From NCBI RefSeq assembly GCF_050699935.1, contig NZ_JBOHGB010000012.1, forward strand, positions 22,938 to 86,937: a stretch of DNA of 64,000 bases, in the 5' to 3' direction. How positions within the stretch are numbered: the stretch's first letter is position 1; every line of letters begins with the position of its first letter. The notes under the pieces are model-generated. The model was not told the origin of the DNA. It made no database searches and saw only the letters and a program-made list of their open reading frames with translations. Below are positions 1-7,123 of the stretch, piece after piece. The DNA is from Actinophytocola sp050699935. GTDB lineage: Bacteria > Actinomycetota > Actinomycetes > Mycobacteriales > Pseudonocardiaceae. The position numbers were made by a program, and so were the translations under genes.

Positions 1-457
1 CGAACGCGGTGACCAACTCGTCGACCTCGCCGAGGGTCATCGCGTGTGCGACCTCCTCCGAGCCGAGACCGCGCAGCTCCGACGGTGCCCACAGTGGACG
101 TTCGGAGTAGACGCCGTTGGTAGCCTCGGCGCCACAGTGGTACACCTGGCCGAAGATGGCCGCACCCTGCTCGTGCACGGCCTGCGCGGCCGCGCGGTAG
201 AGCTCGATCGACTCGCCCGAGTAGGGGGTCGTCATGTCGCCGTGCGGAAAGCTGGTCGGGTGCACCGGGCTCGCCTCGGTGATCATGAGCGCGGTGCCAC
301 CGGCCGCCCGCGCCGCGAGGTACGCGATCTCCCGGGGACCGGGTGAACGCGGCATGTCCAGGCCCTTGCGATGCGCCGTCATCACCATGCGGTTGCGGAC
401 CTCCAGGCCCCGCAGCCGCACCGGGCTCAGCAGTCGAGGGTACGAGTTCTCCGGCAT
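1..457 (-). CDS. Old Yellow Enzyme family FMN oxidoreductase, N-terminal part (cut by window edge)
   Basis: The 152 residues visible form the start of an NADH:flavin oxidoreductase of the Old Yellow Enzyme / 2,4-dienoyl-CoA reductase family, an FMN-dependent enzyme that reduces activated C=C bonds. The N-terminus reads MPENSYPRLLSPVRLRGLEV, the usual 'lfsPv.lrgl.v.NR' opening of the barrel, followed by an NRMVM strand and an FGQVYHCG strand where the family has 'QlwH.GR'. The ATG at 457 is preceded by GGAGAGG seven bases upstream. It is the last visible gene of a minus-strand operon, 65 bases after the UGSC-like fusion gene. The larger FMN/FAD paralogue at 7124-9130 opens in the same way. The C-terminal part is outside the window, so Fe-S and FAD domains cannot be judged. 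Confidence 0.85.
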   Translation of the reverse strand, partial: MPENSYPRLLSPVRLRGLEVRNRMVMTAHRKGLDMPRSPGPREIAYLAARAAGGTALMITEASPVHPTSFPHGDMTTPYSGESIELYRAAAQAVHEQGAAIFGQVYHCGAEATNGVYSERPLWAPSELRGLGSEEVAHAMTLGEVDELVTAF

Positions 458-522
458 CCGCTACCTCTCCTACCTCGGTTGTTACACCGTGAACAGAACG
501 ATTGCACTGCCAGAACAGCGAG

Positions 523-2127
523 TCAAGTGATCGTGTCGAGCACGGCCCTCGCGTACCCCCACGGGAGCGCGACCATCGACTGTGGACCGGAACCACCGGC
601 GACCACGAGGTGGATCCGCTCCGCGCTCGGGGTGACCGGGATGGTGTCCCATCCGGACCACTCGGGCGGCCACTGTGGTTTCGCGTTGCGGCCGAGCAGG
701 TCCGTCCGCCGGTTGCGGGCGAGTGACCACAGGCGCCGCTGACCGTCCACACGGGACCATCCGGCCCTGCGCAGGATCTCGGCGTGCTCGGGGTTGAGCA
801 GTACGACGAGATCGCTCGGCAGGTAGGCGTTGTTGCTCGCCGGCGTCGCGCTGACGGCGGCGATCGAGGACAGCAGGGCATCCGGGGTGGCCGACATGTG
901 GTCGAGCACGTTGCGTGGCGCCTCGCACTTGTGCACGAGCACGACCGACGCGTCCCGATCGCCGGTCGCCGTGACGTTGAGGGGCGGCAGGGGCCCGTCC
1001 GCGCGGTCGGCGAGGCAGTAGGAGAGCTGGGCGGACGAGCCGAACGCGGTCAGCGCGCCGAGGCCGGTCACGGCGCGGCTCACGTTCCGCAGTGCGAGGT
1101 TGACCGCTCGGCCCACCGCGAGGTTGGCACGCGCGCCCGGGCCGAGGCAGCCCCTGCCCGACTCCAGGCCGGCGGCACGGGCCAGAGGTCCGCTGAACAC
1201 GAGCAGGTGACCGCTCGGATGCGAGGTGATCGCGCCGAGCGACAGGTTGTACGCCGGTGCCGCCATCGCCTCCAGCGCGGCGATGACGAGCCGGGTGGCC
1301 GCCGGGGTGGCACCGGCCATCTCGGCGGCGACCACCGCGTCGCGCGCGGTGAGCGCGATCCGGCTCGGCTCGAGCGCGGGGATGAGCACGTCGTCCCCGT
1401 CCCGGTCGAGCCGGTCGAGAACGCATGCCACCGCGGCGGGACGGGCGCCGCGAAGGGGAAGCCCGTCGCCGCACCGGCTCGCCGCGGCGAACCCGTCCAC
1501 GTCGTCGTGCCGGATCTCCGTGTCCCGCCACAGCGTCCGGGTCGCGGGATAGGCGTCGGCGAACTCGGCGACGAGCGTGGCGGGATCGGCGGTGAGCCCG
1601 CGCAGCACGGCCGGCAGGTGCGCGGTCATCGCGTCGGCGAGCACGGCCGGGGCGTCGAGCCGGCTTACCGGCAGGGGCACGACCGGCATGCCGGGGCACC
1701 TCGCCGCGGCGAGGCTCGCCATCAGGTCCGCGGCCTGGGTGATGCCGATCGACACGGTCGGGATGCCGGCCCGCTCGGCCGCGGCCGCGAGCGCGATGGT
1801 CGGCTGCGTGACGCCGACGTCGCACAGCAGGAGCACGGCGTCGGACACGCCTTGCCGGCGCCAGTGGTCGACGATGTCGCAGGGGTCGCCGGCGGTGGGC
1901 TCGAGCAGGTCGACGGTGTCGGTCACGATCTCGACCTCGTCGCGCGGCGCCGCGAGGCCGCCGGTCAGCGGGGCGCGCAGCGCGGTCCAGTGGGTGTACG
2001 GCGGGGACAGCTTTCCGTTGTCGAAGACCAGAACTCTCCGCCGGCCGTTCGCGCGCCGGGCCGCCGGTCGAGGTAGGGACGGCTTCGCCGGCCGCGGGTC
2101 GATCCAGCCAACCCGATCGCCGGTCAC
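523..2127 (-). CDS. UGSC-like domain fused to UGSC-partner domain (534 aa)
   Basis: Residues about 25-165 match the UGSC-family selenoprotein at 36602-37177: a VLVFDNGK strand, then DAVLLLCDVGV where that protein has DWAIVGLAA-Sec-GSC, then GIPTVSIG matching its GLPTVTVV. Residues about 165-534 match the separate protein at 37209-38294: an HP-rich region SHPSGHLLVFSGP versus TNPCAPLLIVNGP, G-R-A-V-N-L-A versus G-R-A-L-N-L-T, and a C-terminal LVVAGGSG versus VFVAGGPG. The two families are therefore one polypeptide here. The U/C-G-S-C quartet is absent (CDVG at the site), so redox chemistry at that position is probably lost. The GTG start at 2127 overlaps the upstream stop (GTGA), indicating coupling to the cyclase gene. 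Function is unknown; the fusion argues that the two parts act together. Confidence 0.75.
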   Translation of the reverse strand: MTGDRVGWIDPRPAKPSLPRPAARRANGRRRVLVFDNGKLSPPYTHWTALRAPLTGGLAAPRDEVEIVTDTVDLLEPTAGDPCDIVDHWRRQGVSDAVLLLCDVGVTQPTIALAAAAERAGIPTVSIGITQAADLMASLAAARCPGMPVVPLPVSRLDAPAVLADAMTAHLPAVLRGLTADPATLVAEFADAYPATRTLWRDTEIRHDDVDGFAAASRCGDGLPLRGARPAAVACVLDRLDRDGDDVLIPALEPSRIALTARDAVVAAEMAGATPAATRLVIAALEAMAAPAYNLSLGAITSHPSGHLLVFSGPLARAAGLESGRGCLGPGARANLAVGRAVNLALRNVSRAVTGLGALTAFGSSAQLSYCLADRADGPLPPLNVTATGDRDASVVLVHKCEAPRNVLDHMSATPDALLSSIAAVSATPASNNAYLPSDLVVLLNPEHAEILRRAGWSRVDGQRRLWSLARNRRTDLLGRNAKPQWPPEWSGWDTIPVTPSAERIHLVVAGGSGPQSMVALPWGYARAVLDTIT

Positions 2128-3071
2128 AGTACGGCGATGGGGTTGACCGGCGACCCGGTTCCGCCGACCACGACCAGGGGTGCGACGGTCAGCATGAACT
2201 CGTGCCGGCCGGCCGCGCGGCAGGCGTCGGCGAGCGGCTCGAGCAGTGCGTTGTCGACCAGCGCGACGCCGTAGGAGTGGATGGCGGCGTGCACCGACCA
2301 CGGGATGTCGTAGCCGTTGGGCCCGTAGTCGAGCATGTCCCACACCAGCATCGCGACGTCCCAGTCTCGCAGCGCCCGCAGGCACGAGGCGTGCAGCCCC
2401 GGCCGCTGCTCGGTGCCGGTGGCCGGGCGGCCCATGTCCGCGGGTGCGCGCGAGCCCCATGGCGAGTGCTCGCGCTCCCACCGGTCACGGCCGCAGTAGA
2501 CGACCAGGGCGTCGCCGGGCTCCACCGCGCAACCCTGCTTCTCGACGATCTCGACGAGCTCGTCGCCGCCGACCGGCTCCTCATAGGACACGTACTCGGC
2601 GCCGCGATGGCCGGGCACGTCGACCAGGACGCCCTTCGTCACGATGCCGTCGCGCCAGTGCTCGATCCCACCCCAGCGCACGCCGCTCATCTCGATCATC
2701 TCGTCCGGGTCGCGCCCGTTCCACATGCCGTCGGGGCCCCACGTGTGGCACAGGGCGTCGAGGTGGGTCATGCCGGCGCCGTGGACGGTGGCGAACAGGA
2801 CGTCCGCCGCGACACCGGCACCGGCGTGCCGGCCCCTGGGCCGCCGCTCCATGAAGTGGCCGACCGGCCGGACGTTGTTCGGTGCCGGGGTCACCGGCAG
2901 CGGGCGGCTCAGCGAGATCCGCTCGCCCGACGTGACCAGCGCCGCGGCCTGGCGGACCTTGTCCGGCACCACCAGGTTGACCGCGCCGACCTGGTCGTCC
3001 GGCCCCCACCGGCCCCAGTTCCGGCGCTCGTCGATCTGCCGCATGATCTCCTCGCGGGAGGGTGTGCGCAC
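2124..3071 (-). CDS. Cyclase family metal-dependent hydrolase (kynurenine formamidase-like)
   Basis: This 315-residue protein belongs to the cyclase / kynurenine formamidase-like family (PF04199), whose members hydrolyse amides, lactams or lactones with a metal bound by a His-x-Asp-x-x-x-His cluster. That cluster is visible as GAGMTHLDALCHTWG, and further family marks are SLSRPL near residue 55, VLVDVPGHRG, and the late HAAIHSYGVALVDN segment. I chose the GTG at 3071 because AAGGAGAT lies five bases upstream; an internal ATG lies nine codons further on. It sits 23 bases after a binding-lipoprotein gene and overlaps the UGSC-like fusion gene by four bases. It may open a ring or amide in the substrate imported by the neighbouring ABC system; the exact substrate cannot be told. 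Confidence 0.88.
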   Translation of the reverse strand: MRTPSREEIMRQIDERRNWGRWGPDDQVGAVNLVVPDKVRQAAALVTSGERISLSRPLPVTPAPNNVRPVGHFMERRPRGRHAGAGVAADVLFATVHGAGMTHLDALCHTWGPDGMWNGRDPDEMIEMSGVRWGGIEHWRDGIVTKGVLVDVPGHRGAEYVSYEEPVGGDELVEIVEKQGCAVEPGDALVVYCGRDRWEREHSPWGSRAPADMGRPATGTEQRPGLHASCLRALRDWDVAMLVWDMLDYGPNGYDIPWSVHAAIHSYGVALVDNALLEPLADACRAAGRHEFMLTVAPLVVVGGTGSPVNPIAVL

Positions 3072-3094
3072 GCCAATCTCCTTCACGGACGCGG

Positions 3095-4105
3095 TCAGGG
3101 CAGGTAGTCGTTGGAGACCAGGTCCTCGAACCGGGGCGGGTCGGGCAGGCTGTCGGTCTCGTTCAGCACGGGAACCAGCGAGCTGATGTTCTTCTCGCGC
3201 ACCTCCGGCGTGGCCGGCAACGTGGCGAGCTCCTCGGCCCAGGCGCCGTCGAACACCGGATCGGTGAGGTCCGGCAGCTCCTCGCGGACGAGGGGCTTCG
3301 CCTCGTCGGGCCGTTCGCTGATCAGCTCCAGCGCCCGCGACACCGCGCGGACGAACTTGCGTGCCGTCTCGGCGTTCTCCTCGAGCCAGGAGCTGGAGAC
3401 GACGATCGAGGTCCAGGAGACGTCCGCCAGCTCCGGGGCCTTGGCCAAGGACAGACCCGGCACGGCGAACCCGTCCGCGACGGCCTTCTGGGCGACCGAC
3501 GGTCCGAAGCACAGCGCGTCCGCGCTGCCGCTGCGCACCGCGGCGAGCAGCGCGCCCTGGTCGTTGAACGGCAGGATCTGCGGCCCGCTGGGGTCGACGC
3601 CGCGCGACTTGAGGAAGTACGTCAGCATGCTCGTGGTCGTGGAGCCCGCGATCGACGACGCGATGCGCGCGTCCGCGAGCGCCTCGATCTTGTCCTCGTC
3701 CGAGGAGGACTCGGTGATTCCCTTGGCACGCGCGAAATCGGAGCCGAACACGATCGACGTCGAGGCGCCGACGCTCAGGTTGCCGATGATCTTGACCGGC
3801 CGGCCCTGGCCGGCGGCCGTGACGGCGCCGGACGTACCCGGCAGGCCGATGTCGATGTTGCCGCCGAACACGCCGTTCAGGATCGTCGGCGCGCCGCCGA
3901 TGGTCTGCAGGTCGATCTCCAGGCCCTCGTCGGCGAAGAAGCCCTTCCCCTGCGCGACGTAGATCGACGAGTAGGTGAAGTTGGTCGACCCCTGCGCGAC
4001 GACCAGGCGGACGGGGCCGTCGCCGGCGGCCGGTTCGGCATCGCCGCAGGCGGTCAGGCACGCGACGAGCGTGCCAAGGCACAGCAGTGCTGTCTTACGG
4101 AGCAT
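3095..4105 (-). CDS. NMT1/THI5-like ABC substrate-binding lipoprotein (distal)
   Basis: A 336-residue periplasmic-type binding protein of the NMT1/THI5/SsuA group, which captures small organic ligands for an ABC importer. The N-terminus has a charged start (MLRK), a hydrophobic stretch and a lipobox L-T-A-C with the lipidated cysteine at residue 20, so it should be anchored outside the membrane. Typical features are YSSIYVAQGKGFFADEGL near residues 45-62, a glycine-rich GGAPTILNGV, and DIGLPGTSG. It is 30 bases downstream of the permease gene in the same operon. A second, only distantly similar binding protein opens the operon (5868-6926), so one permease/ATPase pair may serve two ligand receptors. 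Confidence 0.92.
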   Translation of the reverse strand: MLRKTALLCLGTLVACLTACGDAEPAAGDGPVRLVVAQGSTNFTYSSIYVAQGKGFFADEGLEIDLQTIGGAPTILNGVFGGNIDIGLPGTSGAVTAAGQGRPVKIIGNLSVGASTSIVFGSDFARAKGITESSSDEDKIEALADARIASSIAGSTTTSMLTYFLKSRGVDPSGPQILPFNDQGALLAAVRSGSADALCFGPSVAQKAVADGFAVPGLSLAKAPELADVSWTSIVVSSSWLEENAETARKFVRAVSRALELISERPDEAKPLVREELPDLTDPVFDGAWAEELATLPATPEVREKNISSLVPVLNETDSLPDPPRFEDLVSNDYLP

Positions 4106-4135
4106 CGGTGATCCTCGGTTCTCGGCGGTGTGGCG

Positions 4136-5020
4136 CTATCGGCCGCGCTTCTTCCAGCGCAGGAGGTAGTGTTCGAGCAGCACGACGAGACCGTTGAGCG
4201 CGAGCGCGACGCACATCATCACGACGATCGACGCGAACACCCCCGCGGTGTCGAACTGGCCGGACGCTCGGATGAGCAGGTACCCCAACCCTCTGTTGGA
4301 GGAGATCATCTCCGCGGTGACGGCACCCACCAGTGCGTAGGGCACCGAGATCCGCAGTCCGGCGAACACCCAGGTGAGTGCCGAGGGCAGGATCACCTTG
4401 AGGTGCAGGTGCCGGCGGCGGGCACCGAGCACGCGGATCGTGTCGAGCAGGTCGGAATCGACGTCCTTGGCGCCGGAGTAGGTGTTGTAGAAGACGAGGA
4501 AGAACACCAGCATCGCGACGAACGCGACCTTCGAGCCGAGCCCGAGCCCGAACCACAGCATGAACAGCGGCACGAGCGCGAGGCGGGGAACCGCGTAGAG
4601 CGCGCTGATGAACGGGCTGAGCAGGTTTCCCAGGTAGGTCATCGTGCCGACGACGAAACCGACGGTCCCGCCGAGGATCGCGCCGATCAGGAAGCCCAGG
4701 AGCGTCTCCTGGAGGGTGACGCCGATGTTGGGCAGCAGGACGCCCTGGTCGATCCAGTTCAGCAGCGCCCGCCACATCTGCGAGGGCTTGCTGACGTAGT
4801 ACTCGTCAAGCAGGGTCCACGGTTCGGTCCTCGGGTTGCCGACGAGGAACTGCCAGAAGCACAGGATCGCCAGGAGCATCGCGGCCCGACCGGCGTGCAG
4901 CTTGATCTTGTCGTTGCGCCGCCGCCGTTTCAGGCCCGCGATCCACGCGGGATCGACCATGGTGTCCTTTGTGGCCGACCGGGTCGAAGGGGACGCCTCG
5001 CGGTGCTCGGTCATGCTCAT
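4136..5020 (-). CDS. ABC transporter permease, SsuC/TauC type
   Basis: A 294-residue inner-membrane permease of the nitrate/sulfonate/taurine (SsuC/TauC) branch. After a charged cytoplasmic tail (KRRRRNDK) there are about six membrane segments, and the EAA loop that contacts the ATPase is visible around DTIRVLGARRRHLHLKVILP. The ATG start overlaps the ATPase stop codon (ATGA at 5017-5020). With the ATPase (5017-5871) and the two binding lipoproteins on either side it forms a complete importer. The cyclase, UGSC-like and Old Yellow Enzyme genes downstream suggest an organic, ring-containing or carboxylate substrate rather than a simple sulfonate; this is inference from context. Confidence 0.93.
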   Translation of the reverse strand: MSMTEHREASPSTRSATKDTMVDPAWIAGLKRRRRNDKIKLHAGRAAMLLAILCFWQFLVGNPRTEPWTLLDEYYVSKPSQMWRALLNWIDQGVLLPNIGVTLQETLLGFLIGAILGGTVGFVVGTMTYLGNLLSPFISALYAVPRLALVPLFMLWFGLGLGSKVAFVAMLVFFLVFYNTYSGAKDVDSDLLDTIRVLGARRRHLHLKVILPSALTWVFAGLRISVPYALVGAVTAEMISSNRGLGYLLIRASGQFDTAGVFASIVVMMCVALALNGLVVLLEHYLLRWKKRGR

Positions 5021-5871
5021 TCGACCTGTCCCTCCGGTACGGACTCACCCGACTCGACCGGCGCGGGCTCGATCAGCGCGGCCAGCCGGTCCATGATCTC
5101 GACGGTCTCGGGTGAGGTTCGTGCCTTTGTCAGCTCACGCGGGCGATCCAGGGTGATCTGCTCGACGTGCTTGACATGCCCCGGATTCGTGCCGAACACG
5201 ACGACCCGGTCGGCGAGCAGGATCGCCTCCTCGATGTCGTGCGTGACGAACAGGACGGTCTTGTGGTCGCGTTCCCACAACGCGAGCAGCTGTGCCTGCA
5301 GCGAGACGCGCAGTTGGGCGTCGAGCGCGCCGAACGGCTCGTCCATCAGCAGCGTGTTCGGGTTGTAGACGAGGCTTCGGGCGAGCGCCACCCGCTTGCG
5401 CATGCCGCCGGAGAGCTCCGCCGGGTACCGGTCCTCGAACCCGGCGAGCCCGACCCGCTCCAGCACGTCGCGCACCATCGCACGCTGGGTCGACCGGCTG
5501 TGCGAGCCGCTGATCTCCAGCGGGATGCGCACGTTCGCGGTGACCGTCCGCCACGGCAGCAGGTTGTCCTTCTGGGTCATGTAGCCGACGTCGGTGTTCA
5601 CCGAGGTGACCGGCACTCCCCGATAGCGCACCTCGCCACTCGTCGGCTCCATGAGGCCCGCCACCATGTTGAGCAGGGTCGACTTGCCGCATCCGCTCGG
5701 TCCGATGATCGACACGAAGCTGCCCGGCTCGACGCTCAGGTCCACGCCGTCGACCGCGGTGAACGCCTTCAGCTCCGGGGTGACGAACACCTTGCCGATG
5801 CCGTCGAACACGATGTCGGCGCCGTGATCCGTGGATCCGCCGGCCCGGTTCGAGTGCTGCGTGAGGCTCAT
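5017..5871 (-). CDS. ABC transporter ATP-binding protein, SsuB/TauB type
   Basis: A 284-residue ATPase energising the adjacent importer. Walker A is GPSGCGKST, the Q-loop lies at YMTQKDNLLPW, the ABC signature is LSGGMRKR, and Walker B with the following D-loop is LLMDEPFGALD; the H-loop is FVTHDIEEA. KDNLLPW is typical of the SsuB/TauB/NrtD subfamily, which uses NMT1-type binding proteins. The ATG at 5871 overlaps the stop of the upstream binding-protein gene (ATGA), and its own stop overlaps the permease start, so the three proteins are translationally coupled. Confidence 0.95.
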   Translation of the reverse strand: MSLTQHSNRAGGSTDHGADIVFDGIGKVFVTPELKAFTAVDGVDLSVEPGSFVSIIGPSGCGKSTLLNMVAGLMEPTSGEVRYRGVPVTSVNTDVGYMTQKDNLLPWRTVTANVRIPLEISGSHSRSTQRAMVRDVLERVGLAGFEDRYPAELSGGMRKRVALARSLVYNPNTLLMDEPFGALDAQLRVSLQAQLLALWERDHKTVLFVTHDIEEAILLADRVVVFGTNPGHVKHVEQITLDRPRELTKARTSPETVEIMDRLAALIEPAPVESGESVPEGQVE

Positions 5872-6926
5872 CGTGGCTCCGACTCCCTGACGAGCTCGGG
5901 ACTGTAGACGTCGTCGAAGGTCAGGTTCGCCGGCTTGTCCAAACTGGACTCCCACAGCGCGGCGGTCCGCTCGAACGGCTCCTGTTCGGGGACCATCCCA
6001 CCGGTCAGCGCGGCAGCGGTCGCGCCGTAGGACACGTCGAACAACTCGTCGCCGAGGTCCGGGAAGGACTTGCGCACCGCCGCCTTCGCCGCCTCCGGGT
6101 CGTTCTCCAGCAGGTCGTAGGCACGCCACACCGCGCGCAGGAAGCGCAGGAGCGGCTCCCGGTTGGCGTCCAGGGCCAGCCGCGACGTGAGCAGGTCGAT
6201 GTAGTAGGTGTCCGAGACCGACGGTACGTCACCGCGTGGGTAGCTGACCCACAGGCTCCCCTCGCCGTCCACGACCGGAACCCTCGTCGTCGGCAGGGAG
6301 AACGCGAACCCGTCGATCTGCCCCTCGCGCATCGCGGGCACGAGCGCGTTCGGCTCGGAGATGGCCACCAGGCGCACGTCGCTCGCGGCGAGCCCGAACT
6401 CGCGGAGGGTGGCCTCCAGCTGTACGCGGGCGAAGGAGCCCTCGGGCTGGGCGCCGATCGTGAGGCCGCGCAACGCTCGTACCCGGTCCTCGACCGGCGA
6501 TTCGGGAGTGATTCCCTTGGCGCGCAACCGATCCACGGCCGCCTTGCCCAGAGTGAGCTCCAGCAGCGACTTCTTGACGATCGTGGCGATGCTGGTCACG
6601 TCGCGCTCCTGCGCGACCACGCCGTACACCCCGGTGCTGCCCGTCGCGGCGACCTGCCCTTGCCCGGTGACGACCGCCTGGGCGGTCTGGGCCGACGTAC
6701 CGGCGTTGGGGACACGGTTGAAGTCGACGCCCTCCTCCTCGAAGTAACCCATGTTGATCGCGATGTAGATCGGGACGTAGGCAAGGGAGTCGGTGGACTG
6801 GACATAGTCGATCGAGATCCTGCCGTCCTCGCCCTCGGCGGCGATCTCCTTCGGCGCCGCGCACCCGCCGAGTGCTGCCAGCACCAGCAGCGCACTCGCG
6901 GCGGCCGTCAGGCGACGACGTCTCAT
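5868..6926 (-). CDS. NMT1/THI5-like ABC substrate-binding lipoprotein (operon-proximal)
   Basis: A 352-residue binding lipoprotein and the first gene of the transporter operon. From the ATG at 6926 the protein begins MRRRRLTAAASALLVLAALG with a lipobox L-G-G-C, Cys at residue 22; AGGAGG lies four bases upstream of this start, so an in-frame ATG 29 codons further upstream (7013) is not the real one. Family marks are SLAYVPIYIAINMGYFEEEG and GQVAATGSTG. It differs clearly from the second binding protein at 3095-4105, which suggests a different ligand or a two-receptor system. A promoter (6985-7013) lies just upstream. Confidence 0.92.
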   Translation of the reverse strand: MRRRRLTAAASALLVLAALGGCAAPKEIAAEGEDGRISIDYVQSTDSLAYVPIYIAINMGYFEEEGVDFNRVPNAGTSAQTAQAVVTGQGQVAATGSTGVYGVVAQERDVTSIATIVKKSLLELTLGKAAVDRLRAKGITPESPVEDRVRALRGLTIGAQPEGSFARVQLEATLREFGLAASDVRLVAISEPNALVPAMREGQIDGFAFSLPTTRVPVVDGEGSLWVSYPRGDVPSVSDTYYIDLLTSRLALDANREPLLRFLRAVWRAYDLLENDPEAAKAAVRKSFPDLGDELFDVSYGATAAALTGGMVPEQEPFERTAALWESSLDKPANLTFDDVYSPELVRESEPR

Positions 6927-6984
6927 AGGTCCTCCTGGGCCGAACAGCGACTGGAGCATCGGGCACGAATTGAACTGTGGATAC

Positions 6985-7013
6985 ACAGTGGCATTCGAAT
7001 CTTCGAGTGTCAA
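6985..7013 (-). promoter_or_regulatory. Predicted promoter of the ABC/cyclase/UGSC-like operon
   Basis: On the minus strand TTGACA (7013-7008) is separated by 17 bases from CACTGT (6990-6985), about 60 bases before the ATG at 6926. The -35 is a perfect consensus; the -10 is weak. The spacer contains an 8-bp palindrome ATTCGAAT, a possible operator. The remaining 110 bases up to the stop of the Old Yellow Enzyme gene show no gene. Confidence 0.5.
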
Positions 7014-7123
7014 GGTTCACTGTGGACGGTATGTCGATGCGTAAGTAGCTGCAGAACAACGGGAATCGATCGCGGCACGATCGGATGTCGCGCCCGACAT
7101 GATTGAACTGTGAGTGAAGTCGA

